Shown: piece by piece, positions 48,301 to 58,718 of the stretch
Layout: every line of letters starts with the position of its first letter
How positions within the stretch are numbered: position 1 is the first letter of the stretch
Assembly (NCBI GenBank): GCA_032158295.1
Contig: CM063243.1
Span: 11,438,931 to 11,502,930 of the forward strand
DNA: 64,000 bases
Direction of reading: 5' to 3'
From: Pycnopodia helianthoides
Taxonomy: Eukaryota; Echinodermata; Asteroidea; Forcipulatida; Asteriidae
Program-made: the position numbers and the translations under genes
The notes under the pieces: model-generated
What the model was told of the DNA's origin: nothing
The model's input: only the letters and a program-made list of their open reading frames with translations
The model's database searches: none

Positions 48301-51300
48301 AGAGGGCACCCCCAGTGCGATGACGTTATCGATTACAGTTAAAAAAGCAAAAATTTTCTTTTTCTACCATGCAAAGAATGCCATCCTTTCAATTAGATAT
48401 CTTATCCATCATGTTTGTGTACCATGTGAATCTGTAGAGAACGAGTCTGAATTGGAAGAATTAGACCCCAAGTCTAAGCGTAGACTACCACTAGCTGTCA
48501 GGTCTGGAGGAGATGGCAATAGCAATGAAGAAGAAGACATAAAGAAAGCCGAGGCAGAAAGTAAGTCATTTCAGAGTTTTGATTGGACCAATCCAGTTAC
48601 TCCTGCTCACCATAGCAACTACTTATAGCAATGTTGCTCAAGTGGGATGGACATGTCATTGGCTGACAGTCTGCAACCAAATTAACTTCAAAATACTGAC
48701 CCCTGATTTCAAAGGTCTTAATACTGACTCTGCACCTTCATATTTGACGGAACTCATTCAACTTTACAAGCCAGCCAGAAGCCGTAGATATCAATAGATA
48801 TCAAATCACTCGTGTGACAAAACCTTCCACGCTGCTGCCCCAAAACTCTGGAACAATTCACCCAATTGTATCCGCACTCTAACTCACTAGCAGCTTTCAA
48901 CAAATCCCTCAAAACTCACTTATTTAATTGATGTGTTTTGCTTATTTTGTTTATTCCTCTTTTTGCTTGTTGTTTGATTTTGTGTCAAACACTGTCTTAC
49001 TTTCTCTGGTCAGTTAGTTAAAGCGATATCTGAATGCTCTTTATTGTTATTATTATTTATGTTCATCTGCATTTAATGATCATCTAGCCAGTACAACATG
49101 CCACACACCGAATTAATCTAACTGATGGCAACTTTTGTTCAAGTTTTGTAATAGGTATTCAGTTTAGTGGGTCTGACACTCTGGTGTGCGGTCGTGATTG
49201 TCAAATGAATCAATCAATTTCAACTGAAATTTGCAAACCTAAGAATGTCTGCAGATGTATGTTATATTTCTATGAATGAGTGAATTGATTACCAAGATTA
49301 AATTGAAAAGACCTGCTTATGGAAAGGGTATTCCCCCGATAGAAATGCAGAGACTGTTTTGTCCTTCACAAAGGCTCTCAAGACCCACCTGTTCTCCAAC
49401 CTGTAGATGGTTGTCCCCATTACTTTTGTATTTTCCCTTAAAGCACATTGTATCCTTTGGTAGTCTAGTGCTATCCAATAGTTATTATTATTATTAGCAT
49501 GATGAAACCCTTTTTCTTCCTCGCAAAAAAAAAGAAGAGTTGAAAAGAGGAACATGTTTGTGTTATGAACAAATAAATTAATGGTTGTTACTACAAAACA
49601 AAACAAAAGTTGGGAAAAAATACTTACCTCATTTATATATAAACCAGATGAACGATTTTTCACAGTGCGTTAACAAGCTGTACACTTTTTAATGACAGAG
49701 GCAAAGTTGGAAGCGGAGATCGAAAGCTTGAAGGAACAACACATCAAAGAGCTGACTGATACAAAGACCAACTATGAGCGCGAGTGTAAAGACATTGAGT
49801 TCCGCTACAAGATGGAAATCACTGAACTTGAAGACAATTTTGACCAGCAAAAAGACGAGATGAAAGAGGAGTTCACCAAAGAACAGCAGCAACTGATTGA
49901 GGAGGTTGAGAGACGGTTCGGAGACGAAAAGCTGGAGATGGCAGAGCACTTTACTAAAGAGAAACAAGAGTTGGAAGAGTTTTTCACCAAAGAGAAAATT
50001 GACCTTAGGTTTGTGCAAAGTCCAAGCGTATTTCCAAACAATACGCCTGTTTTCGTTGTGGTCCATGAAGATAAAACAGTATCTCCTTGCAGAACAGCAT
50101 TTTACAGAAGGGCCTGATTGTGCTAATGGGAGACTTTTGAACACCAGATAGCAGCAGACTTACCAGGTTAAATTCCATTTTGTAGTTCTAAGCATTGCCA
50201 AGAACAATGGATTTACTGGTAAGTCTGCTGCCACCTAGTTAAGTGTCCCAAAAGTCCCCCATTGAGCATTTGCAGTGTATTGAAATAAGAAAGAAACCAT
50301 TCATTTTAGGAGTGCCATTAGTTTCCAAATGAAAAAGAATTGTTGTCCTGCTTCAGCCATCTTTGTCAAGTTTCTTTTGTGTATTAGTAATCAGTGGTGT
50401 TAATTGTCATTATGCAAAATGTTGCAACTTTTGTTTTACTATTGCGGCTTTTTGCTACACTAAAAGCAAGTTAGAGAGAACAAGTTGTTTGGGTTACGAA
50501 CAAGCTTTATATTGCTTGACCCCAGGAGGATTAGCAAACATTTCAGAAGATATTAAAAGAGCGGAAAATAGTTAATGGCCTGCCGTTTAGACCCTAGCGA
50601 TTCTTTCTGGAAGGCTAAATGACATGACAACACACATAAGCACTAAAAGATACTAAAATAGCATAAACATTTCTAGTGTGCGAAACTCAAGATATTTGGA
50701 AACTGTGGGCTTGATTGAATTGTGAAGCTCTATATGTTGTGGTTGGTTGTGATTAGCAGATTGACGGACATGTTGCCACATCTCTGGTATAGCTCAACAT
50801 TACTCTAGTATACATCTTGAAATTAGTAACACTTTTTTTACAAAAAATAACCAATATTTATATTGGTTTGTAATCAGGGATCAGCTGGAGGCAGATTACA
50901 ACCAGGAAATGGACAACACGATTGCTGACGTCAAACAGAAACTGCTGGATGAGAAGGCGAATATAGAGAAAGAACTCTCCGAAGAAAAGTCTATTCTGAG
51001 TGAAGACATGATTCGAGAGAGAACATCGGGCGAGATGAGACTGAAGAGACTGCAGAGGGATCTTGAGATAAAATTCTTGGAAGAGAAGGGTCAAATGCAA
51101 GGGCAGTGGGAGCGTGAGAGAGCTGAGTTAGAGAGAATGTACCAAGACAAGGTCCATGAGTTAGAGTCTCTTTTTGTTGACGGGGAGGTTGGACTCAAAG
51201 GACAGTTAAGGAGCGACTTTGATGAGCTACTCAGCAACCACAGAGCGGAGATTGAGCGGAACTTCTACCAGGAGAAACTGTCTATGATAGAGAACTTTGA

Positions 51301-54300
51301 ACAGGAGAAGGATGCATTAGTAGAAAAACTGGAAATGGAGAAGGCGGAATTACTTAAAGCCAGCAAAGGAGACAAATCTGCAATCTTGGAAAAGAGTAAA
51401 CAGGAGAAATCTGAGATTGTGAAAAAACATAAGAAAGAGAAACTGGAGCTTGTTGAGATAAACAAAAAGAAGATCATGGATGTTGAGGATCGGCGAGAGC
51501 AAGAGAAGGCCCAGCTGGAGGAAAAGGTTCAGAGAGAACGACAGAAATTTAAGCAGGAGAGAGAAAAGTTGGAGACTAGATTCAAAGAAGAAGTGAACGA
51601 GCTAGAAACATCTTTAGCTGTCAACAAAGAAGAGTTGGAGAAGTCCATCCAAGAGGATGTTGAAGACAAAGTGCGGATAGATATGAGGGTAAGATAGTCA
51701 CGTTCCTGTTTTTAAAACCATAATGCATTGCAGAGGCACAGTACCAATGCGTCTCTGCGAATGTTTTTTTGAAAAACCGCCATTTCACCAATGTTGTATC
51801 TCGCTGAATCTCTTTCCAAGATACAACACTTCTGCACTGTGCAAGACACAATGTTTAACCAAAATCAAGTGATATCTCATAAAAAAAGTTGATTAAAAAA
51901 AATTGCTTTTGAATGGTGAAAGTTTTTATAGTTCATATACACATGCACACACGTCGGCCCTCAAGCCAAAAGTAGCAAAAACAGGGCTTGCATTTTAAAC
52001 CAGTGCACATCTATAGGATGCATCATTTGACTAAGAAACCGGATTTCGTTGTCATTCCTAACATGATGAATATTGAAAAGAATTTACCTACTCAATCATT
52101 ATCACCTCCCCAACTCATCCATCCTTTTCCACTGTCTCACCCTCCCCTCCCCTCCCCCACCCCTCTCTCTCTCTCTCTTTCATCTGACTACATTTTCATT
52201 GCATATTTTTCTTTCTTGTATGATTCCTATAATAATACTTTTAACCCATTACTAACAATCACTTTCATGTCACCCATAATGCACTTCTTCTAGTCTACCA
52301 TTCGTGAATGTGATCAACTAAAACGAACGGTCAGTAAACTAGATGATCAACTCAGTCTGGCCAAAGAGAAGCTAGAGGGTCATCATATCAGCTCTCAAAT
52401 ACATGAGGTCAGGCTCCAAACAACTCTTACCATGATTTCATAATTTCATTCATATTCTGTTAAATTGCATTTCATTTATCAACACTATTTATTAACACTC
52501 ATTGTTCACGATTGTAGACATAATCTGTAAACTTTGTTTCTTGGGTACACATGAATTGTGAAATCAGACATAACAGAGTAAAGTGAAAACATATGCAATG
52601 ATTTTACATGTTAATGGCACCTGTTTTCTTGAAGGCATTATTTTCTTGGTTGATTTATGAGCAATTGTGATACAACTCCTTGGTCTGATGCAACCGTACT
52701 TCATATTTCAATCTTATGGCCCCTTGACCCCTGTCACACACGGCTACCACTCCCACATTTGACCATTTTGGGAGTCAAGCTGCATGTGAAGATATGTTGA
52801 GCTTGTAATTGTGCGTGCATTGCCTAAAATGCACGCTACACAGTATAATACATACTGACATAGGGAAACTGACTCCCAAAATGGTGATGGCATCAATTAA
52901 TACAACTGGTCTCGTTTTTCCTTTCTAGTCAACTGCATACATTGTAACGCACATATTATGTATCCAATGTTAGAAAGTAGAGCAGTTTTTATCTACATGT
53001 ACATGTATGACGTACACAACAAATGATGTGTGTAGTGTCTCAGATATAAAGATGTGTTAACCTGTTAATTCTTGGAATACTTTCTGCATCATAATGCTCC
53101 GACTTGAACCCTATTCACTGTTTGAACCAGTTTTGAAACACACATGGTTTTCTGCCATGATTGTTGGAGATGTTGATAGTAACAATTGTCCCTGTTTCCC
53201 TCCAATCTTAGGCACAACTGATGCTAGTGACAGATGAAAAGGAGAACTTATCGACAGATCTGGCTGATATTAGAAAACAAGTGAGTATAAACTTCTTGTT
53301 TTTTTAACTATGTTGCCTCATGATAAGACTTGTTTCTCTTTGTCCAATATTGCCCCTTAACGAAACTTGTTGTTCTTTGTTCAATGTTGTCCCATGATGA
53401 AACTTGTTTCTCTTTGTTCAATGTTGCCACATAACGAAACTTGTTGTTCTTTGTTCAATGTTGCCTCACTATGAAAATCAAAGTCTCTTTTTCAATCACA
53501 TCATTCCCAGCTTCTTGAGTCTCAGATGCAAGTCTCCATCTTAGAAACCCAACACATGAGAGAACTCCAACGGGTCAAAGACAAACAGTCCGAAGTCTCA
53601 ATAAAGGAATTACAACGTCTTCGCGAGGATGTACTTCGTAAGGATGCTCATTTGAAGGATACAGAAAAGATACTAGCTGAGAGAACTCAAGAGATCGGGA
53701 GGATTGTTAGAAGCAGCAAAGAGGAATGGAAAGATGAGGTTAAGAGATTAACAGAAATCAAGGCTGAACAAGAGAGGAAACTGAAAAAGATGAGAGCGAC
53801 CTTGGACGAGTATGTCAATAAACTAAAAGACCAGGTACGGGATGAGAACTTCTTTTTCTTATTTATCACTTAATAACCTTCCTACTGTCTGGCCCTTTTT
53901 AAATCATCCGCATGGTTTTGAATGATAGATGTGCCACACAGCCTGCATAATGATATGTTGCTGGGGTGAATCCAAAAGTGCATACACAGTGACAATACAC
54001 AGATAGTGCTGGCACAGTTGAACATGGTGGGGATACTTTATCATTGGTTTTTTTGACATGGTGGAAGAGTAAGTTCGTTTCCTTTCTCAAATTTTCAATA
54101 AACAACAAACAACCAAGCAGTGAAAGTTTCAATTAATTGGGTGGTCTTGTTTTTAGTAATAACAATGAAAAAAAGGGTTGATGGTGGTTTTGGTGCACAT
54201 TCATGTCATGTTTCTTTCAGTTGTGGCAATCTTAGTAAGCGATGGTGATTTGTGTCGTTTTCAAATGCTGTTTAGTCTACTTTTCAGACAGAATTACATG

Positions 54301-54567
54301 TAACTTTATAATCATTGAGCTTTCAGATTGAGACGTTTTTCTTGTCTCTAAATCATCTTGATTTGTGTTCTGTTTCTTTAGCTGACAAGGTCAACTCGTA
54401 GTGATATCATGGTGAAGGAGTTGTACATGGAGAACTGTAAGCTACATACTGCTCTACAAATCACAGAAGAACGCCAGAAGAATGCGGAGAGAACCTGTCA
54501 TAACCTGACAGAGAAGAACCAAGTTTACCTCAGACTTATCAGAAAAGTATCCCCAGCTGTTATTTAA
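33335..54567 (+). CDS. NINL: Ninein/ninein-like centrosomal protein, 20 coding exons
   Basis: Centrosomal EF-hand and coiled-coil protein that anchors microtubules. Coding exons: 33335-33520, 36695-36809, 37241-37500, 38668-38758, 39559-39722, 40516-40778, 42652-42724, 43440-43585, 44910-45050, 45660-45834, 46711-46827, 47067-47159, 47597-47786, 48438-48560, 49699-50008, 50878-51688, 52294-52407, 53212-53280, 53511-53834 and 54382-54567. They sum to 3951 nt (1316 aa plus stop); every junction is in phase. Human NINL is of similar length. N-terminus: degenerate EF-hand (LKEVFDSCDAGG), then the ninein hallmark PKYVKAGKKYGRRSRPDF. A good EF loop DVDQDDRVGFQE lies at about residues 282-293. Charged coiled coil runs from about residue 420 to the end, including VLQDQLDEM as in ninein. 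The C-terminus LYMENCKLHTALQITEERQK resembles NINL. A 5' UTR exon lies upstream (acceptor 33291-33292). A single invertebrate gene may be co-orthologous to NIN and NINL. The exon ending at 38758 has a weak donor (GTTGGT). Confidence 0.95.
33623..33882. mobile_element. MITE in NINL intron 1
   Basis: Left GGTCACCTCC with GTAGAACTAGAGGG near 33651; right CCCTCTAGTTCTATTATA near 33847 with TATGGTCACCTC. The arms are inverted and imperfect; about 255 bp. Confidence 0.5.
34260..34525 (-). repeat. MITE family C copy, reverse orientation
   Basis: Reverse complement of the 24587-25036 interior: plus-strand GTGAAAGTTTCAGCTGAATA, CAGTGTCTACTTA and GACAGGGTCATCATAATTTG. One end is diverged. Confidence 0.6.
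34600..35160. repeat. Unclassified repeat-like block in NINL intron 1
   Basis: GC-richer than its surroundings, with words such as CCCAAGGGACAGCTATGCCC and a CCTCCACCTGGAGGACCC hairpin. It has no clear terminal repeats and no supported coding frame. I suspect a transposon fragment from composition only. Confidence 0.3.
35480..36275 (+). pseudogene. Decayed LINE 3' end (reverse-transcriptase C-terminal region)
   Basis: Translated pieces in shifting frames resemble the conserved C-terminal region of CR1/L2/I-type LINE polyproteins: DYSILTWGSF, KLLTLRKRAA, then HAYNTRSARGNLF, YWNSLNDSLKSS and FVINF. Stops and frameshifts interrupt it. It ends in AT-rich sequence with ATAAAGG and GAATGAATGAAAT, like a LINE tail. 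Confidence 0.65.
39411..39501. mobile_element. MITE family B copy 3, perfect 31-bp arms
   Basis: Arms at 39411-39441 and 39471-39501 are exact reverse complements over 31 bases, with a 29-base loop. The left arm begins CGCTAGGTGGCAGCAGACTT. It ends 57 bases before the NINL exon at 39559. Perfect arms imply a recent insertion or selection for pairing. Confidence 0.95.
40820..41310 (-). pseudogene. 5'-truncated CR1/L2-type LINE fragment
   Basis: A 121-codon open minus-strand frame has the LINE C-terminal signature in order: LQELHWLPI, FKLNLLTFKALHGLSPDYI, YIPVRPLRS, YGQRAFNFIAPSLWNDLP and IFKGLFKN. It lacks endonuclease and catalytic RT regions. The 3' flank (to about 40820) is AT-rich. It lies in the NINL intron 40779-42651, antisense to the gene. 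The open frame suggests it is fairly recent. Confidence 0.85.
42092..42186 (+). CDS. NINL: Candidate alternative first exon of NINL
   Basis: A GC-rich island in an AT-rich intron with ATG at 42092, 31 open codons and a GTAGGC donor at 42187. It leaves in phase 2, exactly what the exon at 42652 requires. The peptide is basic and aromatic (MFKKYFEEFRPFQRKNPAAG and then GTLNPDGQQKD). Entering from the previous exon's phase 2 puts it out of frame, so it fits as a start exon, not a cassette. It would give an isoform lacking the first 359 residues, with the early EF-hands. No homology supports it. Confidence 0.45.
43061..43339 (+). mobile_element. SINE family S, copy in NINL intron
   Basis: GTGTCGTGACCAAGCGGATA (A box), B box largely deleted, then AAGCCGTAGGTTCCGTGTG, GTTCCTGGTTTGATTGGC and CATACCTTGCAG before a poly-A run at about 43331. 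The body matches 19301-19650. Confidence 0.8.
44068..44435. mobile_element. MITE family D copy 1 in NINL intron
   Basis: Left TTAAAGGCACAGTACACGTT with TGGTAAT; right, minus strand, TTAAAGGTGCTGCATGTGTT with TGGTAATT. The interior has GATATCTCAAAAACACG and TGAAATTTTCACAGGTTAG, shared with 45183-45600. Confidence 0.8.
45183..45600. mobile_element. MITE family D copy 2 in next NINL intron
   Basis: Left TTTAAAGGGAAGTTATACG with ATTGGTAATTAC; right end ...ACTTTGCTTTTAA. The interior (AAAACTTACTCGGTTAGAAG, GATATCTCAAAAACG, GAAATTTTCACAGGTTAG) matches copy 1. It includes a local duplication of AATTTGGGAAACATTTCAAT. It ends 59 bases before the exon at 45660. Confidence 0.75.
45839..46245 (+). repeat. 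~145-bp tandem duplication plus LINE-like tail
   Basis: Two units, starting at 45839 and about 45984, each with GTGAAGTTTCTTT, GGTGTTGTGG, AATGGC.TTTGG, CAGACAAT and GTGTGC.TTGTCCTGTC. The first unit begins within the donor region of the exon ending at 45834. Downstream to about 46245 lies TTTTGTAATGTAATTGTAAT and AATAAATGAATTGAAATAAA, like a LINE 3' tail. Confidence 0.65.
48710..49070 (+). pseudogene. LINE C-terminal fragment 1 in NINL intron
   Basis: Frames read APSYLTELIQLYKPARSRRY, then after a stop HAAAPKLWNNSPNCIRTL and NPSKLTYLI, a decayed CR1/L2-type C-terminus. It ends with TTATTGTTATTATTATT, a microsatellite tail. Confidence 0.7.
49290..49500 (+). pseudogene. LINE C-terminal fragment 2 with (TTA)n tail
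   Basis: TKALKTHLFSNL and a stop, the very end of a CR1/L2-type ORF2, then about 65 bases of 3' UTR and a TTATTATTATTA tail at 49479-49496. It is a separate insertion from the one at 48710. Confidence 0.6.
50135..50265. mobile_element. MITE family B copy 4
   Basis: Arms GCAGCAGACTTACCAGGTTA and TTTACTGGTAAGTCTGCTGC face each other, followed by CACCTAG and AAAGTCCCCCATTG. The arms have several differences, so it is older than the copy at 39411. Confidence 0.8.
52725..52895 (+). repeat. Dispersed repeat, copy 2
   Basis: CACACGGCTACCACTCCCAC, CCATTTTGGGAGTCAAGCTG, GCCTAAAATGCACGCTACAC and GGGAAACTGACTCCCAAAAT parallel the copy at 17985-18135. TTTTGGGAGTCA recurs inverted at the right end, so it is a MITE-like hairpin. 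Confidence 0.6.
53310..53480 (+). repeat. ~39-bp tandem repeat in NINL intron
   Basis: Four to five units of GAAACTTGTT(G/T)(T/C)TCTTTG and TTCAATGTTGCC. TTGTT and TTTCT versions alternate, a two-unit higher-order period of about 78 bases. It ends about 30 bases before the exon at 53511. Confidence 0.8.
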
Positions 54568-54640
54568 TCATGAGAACGGTCGATTTTCATTTGAATATCA
54601 GCTCGGTTTGACCATAGAGCTATGGTTTGACGGTGGAGCT

Positions 54641-54992
54641 TGTGGCGTGTCGTGGCAGTCTAGTGTATTGGACTCAAGTTCTGATGGCTGGTTCATCAGA
54701 GAGTGTGGGTTCGAATCCCAGTCATGACACTCGTGTCCTTGGGCAAGAAACTTGACTATCGTTACTGGGCATAACCCAAGAGTAGATGGGTTCCTGTGTG
54801 GTAGAGATTCCTGCTGCGATTGATCAACAACCTGAGCTCCCATTTGGTGCCAGCGCAACATCTCCTTAGGAGCCAAGATGGATTTTGGAATGCTCAAGGC
54901 CTGGTCAGTAGAGGTACCTGTACTAGAGTAACAGTTTAAGACCATTCTGTACTCGGTGTAAAAGTGCCCAATAAATACTTATTTATTTTAAT
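54641..54992 (+). mobile_element. SINE in NINL 3' UTR region
   Basis: GGCAGTCTAGTGTATTGGAC (A-box region) and GGGTTCGAATCCCAGTCATG (B box), then GTGTCCTTGGGCAAGAAACT. The body differs from family S. It ends with CCCAATAAATACTTATTT. It starts 74 bases after the NINL stop, so its AATAAA at about 54971 may end NINL transcripts. Confidence 0.75.
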
Positions 54993-57523
54993 GGAGAAGT
55001 AGCTTGCTTAACATGTATTTTTAATAATGAATCAACAAAATACTAGCTTTTATACGTAGCACAGGGTGTTTTTTCAGCCATCGTGACGACCAGAAAGGCT
55101 GAAAAGATTGTGCATTGTCACCCAATAATTGTGTACATGTACCTCCCTTTACAGAAAGATACATACTCTAGTACAGTTGTGTGGGTCTCAAAGTTCAACA
55201 ACTAAATGGATATTATCTTGGGTTGATTAGTCAAAAAGTAAACTTGACACCCAAAGTGCACTTACTCTCTGAAATTTAGTTCTTGCCTTGACCTCTGTTA
55301 TTTACATAGTGAGGTTTGAAATTCCGTCCAAATTGAACCACCTTTATCATTGGTACAATAGTATCATTTTTTGTATTGTTCACTGCCAATTAAATTCCAA
55401 CAGTCCGTTGTACTATATTTTCAACAATCATAAATTTGTTTGTGCACTACTACATGCAAATGTAGTAAGTACTTAAATAATCCTGTTGTGATTACTGTAT
55501 AAATTACTTGGTTCATTTCAGTAGCATTCAGTAGGTGTTTTTTTATTGAATCAAATACACATTGATCATGGTGTCGCCATCTTGTTTTAAAAAAAAAAAT
55601 CTCATTTAAAATAGATCAGTGTTACCACACTGAGGCTCGAGGTCAAAGTAGTCTGACCCAATTTCAGTCAAATGAGATTCAGTATTCATTATTGCCGTAG
55701 CATGTAGGAAACGTGACAGAAGTAAGCAGATCTGTAGTGTTGTTCTGTGCATCAGTTCTTGTATTTGTGTAGTGCATGGAAATGTTTTGTACTTGAATAA
55801 GGTAAATAAGATCCTTAGGAGCTGTGATAATCGTTAAAAAATCTGTGTGAAGAGCCTTCCAACGGTGTCATTGTGAGTGTGGTGTGACATATGTAACATT
55901 GTCCTTGCTAATGTTCTAAAGTCTATAAGGTGGAACAGTCCACTTTCATTTACCTTTGCACACAAGCCTAGCACATAACCAACTTTAAACATAGTTTATA
56001 CATAGTGTTTGTAGGTCTTGACCTTCAGATCTGTATGGTCTTGGTCTTCGTCATATGCCGCGTCTGAATCAAGTGGCTATGGCTACGGCTATGACCGCTG
56101 GCTGCAATGACAACATTGAAGAATTGGACTTTACGGCGTTCCGGCCATAGCCACTGCCAGAGCCATCAATTTGGATGAACGTCCCTGAAAAGTCACTGCA
56201 GTGCCTTCTGGAGAACATTCTCCTATGTGAAACTAATCAAAGCTTATTGTAGAAATAAAATTAAATAAGCAAAAAGAAATATTTTCTTCTACCAACAGGG
56301 TTTTTATGTTTTGAAGAAAGAAGATCATTTCATTCCAAGATGGTGCCTTGCAATTGTTTCCTTCTACACTAACGTTTTGACAAACATCTGAAATTACATT
56401 TTTTAAATATATTTCGCACAATTTTTATACCTTATCAGAAATATTTGGTGATATGAGGGAATGTTTGATGTACATTTTTCCTACTTAAACGGAACTTTTC
56501 AAAGATAACGATGATCATGTCATCATATCAATTATGTATAAGGTTTGTTTTATATCAAGAAAAGTTCAAACATTAAATTTTTTTACAACATAATATAACT
56601 TATCATGTGTTTGGAATACTTGACTAAGACATGTAAATACATAATCTGTACATAGAAAATACTTTTGTATATTATGATTTATCGATTTATATATTTAATT
56701 TATCGTGTTGTGATTTATTCTACTGTGTTCAATTTGATCTACTTCATGTGCATGTTAATGTTGATTTTTGTTTGTTGTGATTATCTTTTTTGGATTATAA
56801 TTTGAAATTATTTATCAAACTTAACTTTTGTTCAGCGTGCATGTGGGCTTTTTCAAGAGCTACTTCAACAAAATATTTGTACATGCGACTTGCACTTTTG
56901 GTACTTGACATTTTGCTTTGGATATTATATAATCAATGATTCCACAAACACAGAAAGCTAATTTATTCATGCTTTCAAATAAGATATCTTTGGGAAAAGA
57001 GTTTTTTAAACTTAATTTGAGACCTTTTTTTCACTTTCACCTTAACTATAAAAGTAATCTAGAATGCTGTCATGTTCAATACATTGTTCTGTTTTTCTCT
57101 TGAGATCAACCAAACTGTATAATACTGTATGGTTTCATTAACAAAACCAATGATGTACAGCACTAAGTTGTCAATGACATAGTTTTGGTAGCTTCCAAAG
57201 TGTTTTGTGAATTCTCTTCCTGGCACACAATACATTTACATAAGTCATGACCTAACTCTATTTGCTGATCTGTTTTTATGACCTGGTTTTTAAAAGGATG
57301 TCCGAAGGTTGGTTTCGTATCATGTCTCTTGATAATCAAGTGGTTTAAACGACTGAAGTCTTCCACAACCCCTTTGACTAATCGAGTGAATGTGTACATG
57401 TATTATATATGTGTATGTACATAAACAAATCTGATAACAGTAAGCATAGTCAAATTGGATTGGACACATAATGGCCGTACACTATTTTAGTTTTAAGTGT
57501 ATTCGAAAACAGTACGGCCTCCA
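54993..57523. other. Intergenic AT-rich DNA
   Basis: No gene seen. Around 56070-56160 GTGGCTATGGC and GCCATAGCCAC form inverted arms of a small repeat element. A second possible NINL polyadenylation signal is AATAAA at about 56255. The rest shows nothing I can name. Confidence 0.4.
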
Positions 57524-57716
57524 GGGCCCAATTTCATAGAGCTGCTTAAGCAGAAAATATTGCTAAACAATTGCCTGCTAAGCAGAAATGAGCAGGGTAC
57601 CAGTCACAAATTGTACATGTGGTATGGTAGTTTGGCTGGTAACCTTGTTCCGATAAGCATAATTTTCTTGTGGTTAGCTACTTTTTGTGCTTAAGCAGCT
57701 CTATGAAATTGGGCCC
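57524..57716. mobile_element. MITE family A, complete (193 bp)
   Basis: Left GGGCCCAATTTCATAGAGCT; the right terminus on the minus strand is identical for those 20 bases and continues with GCTTAAGCA. The interior has ACCAGTCACAAATTGTACAT and GCTGGTAACCTTGTTCCGAT, shared with 19729-20241. Confidence 0.95.
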
Positions 57717-58718
57717 TGTAGTTTTTCAATGTTCTTATGCCCCAAGTGGCATGACAAGTTCTACAAGGAGGTTTTGACCAGTATTAGGATGTATTTCCGA
57801 ATCCCATTGAATGTAGATAACTGAAACTAACAAAGTCTACCCTAGTGAAGTTTTTTAAATAGCTTGATGAGCTCGTACTTTTAAATTGTCAATACATTCT
57901 CAAAATCATTGCCACCGCTATTAAGGATCAAGTGGTTATCATTGATGCATACATTGGTTTGACCTTCAAGACCCATTTTTATCATTTAAATTTCCCTACA
58001 ATTTTGTTTCTCATTGAAAAGAAACCCAACAATTTTTGTAAAACATTAAACTTTTTTTGAACGACTTAAAATTCTGTTTCATTTTGTGTGTTTTTTCATT
58101 TGAACTTTTCTGTCCGATTGTCACGTTTTTGAAAAACCGAGAAAACATGGCTCCGTTAACTTTCTCTTAGTTGGTGCATACATGTACAATGCAGTGACAT
58201 TGCGACTGACCCAAAACTTTTCAAACGTTCACAATGTCCGGTCCCCCTCTGTGCGTGACGGCTGACGAACCCCTCCTTATTCCAGTGGCGCACCCACTGC
58301 AGGAATTAAATATTTAAAAAAATAAGTATTACAAAACTGCGTTGCCTCTTCATCATGTTGTTTTTGTAACCATTTTCCCTTCCCTTGCAATTTATCTCTC
58401 AATTAAAAAGGGAAAAAGAAGTTACAATATCGAAATGCCCTATGTATGATCAGCGGGGTGGGGGAGAAGGGGCTTGAATTGCGTTGGAAATCTCGAGATG
58501 ATTAATGTTATGCAGTCATATTTGGAAATAGTGAAAACAACTGACTTTCAACCCTACTTGAGTCATCTGGTAAACATCGATCAAGGTTTGTGCAATGATG
58601 AACAAGCGCGTGGTCCTGTAGTTCAAAGTCTGTGAACAGTACACGTATGCCTATTCCTTTGGCCTTAAAAAAATGCAACACCTACCCGTATAGGCCTACA
58701 AAGTTCGTGGACGGCACA

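Noticed and set aside
49689..50144. 151-codon minus-strand frame opposite NINL
   Set aside because: It is the antisense shadow of a coiled-coil exon, where Glu/Lys codons leave the opposite strand open.
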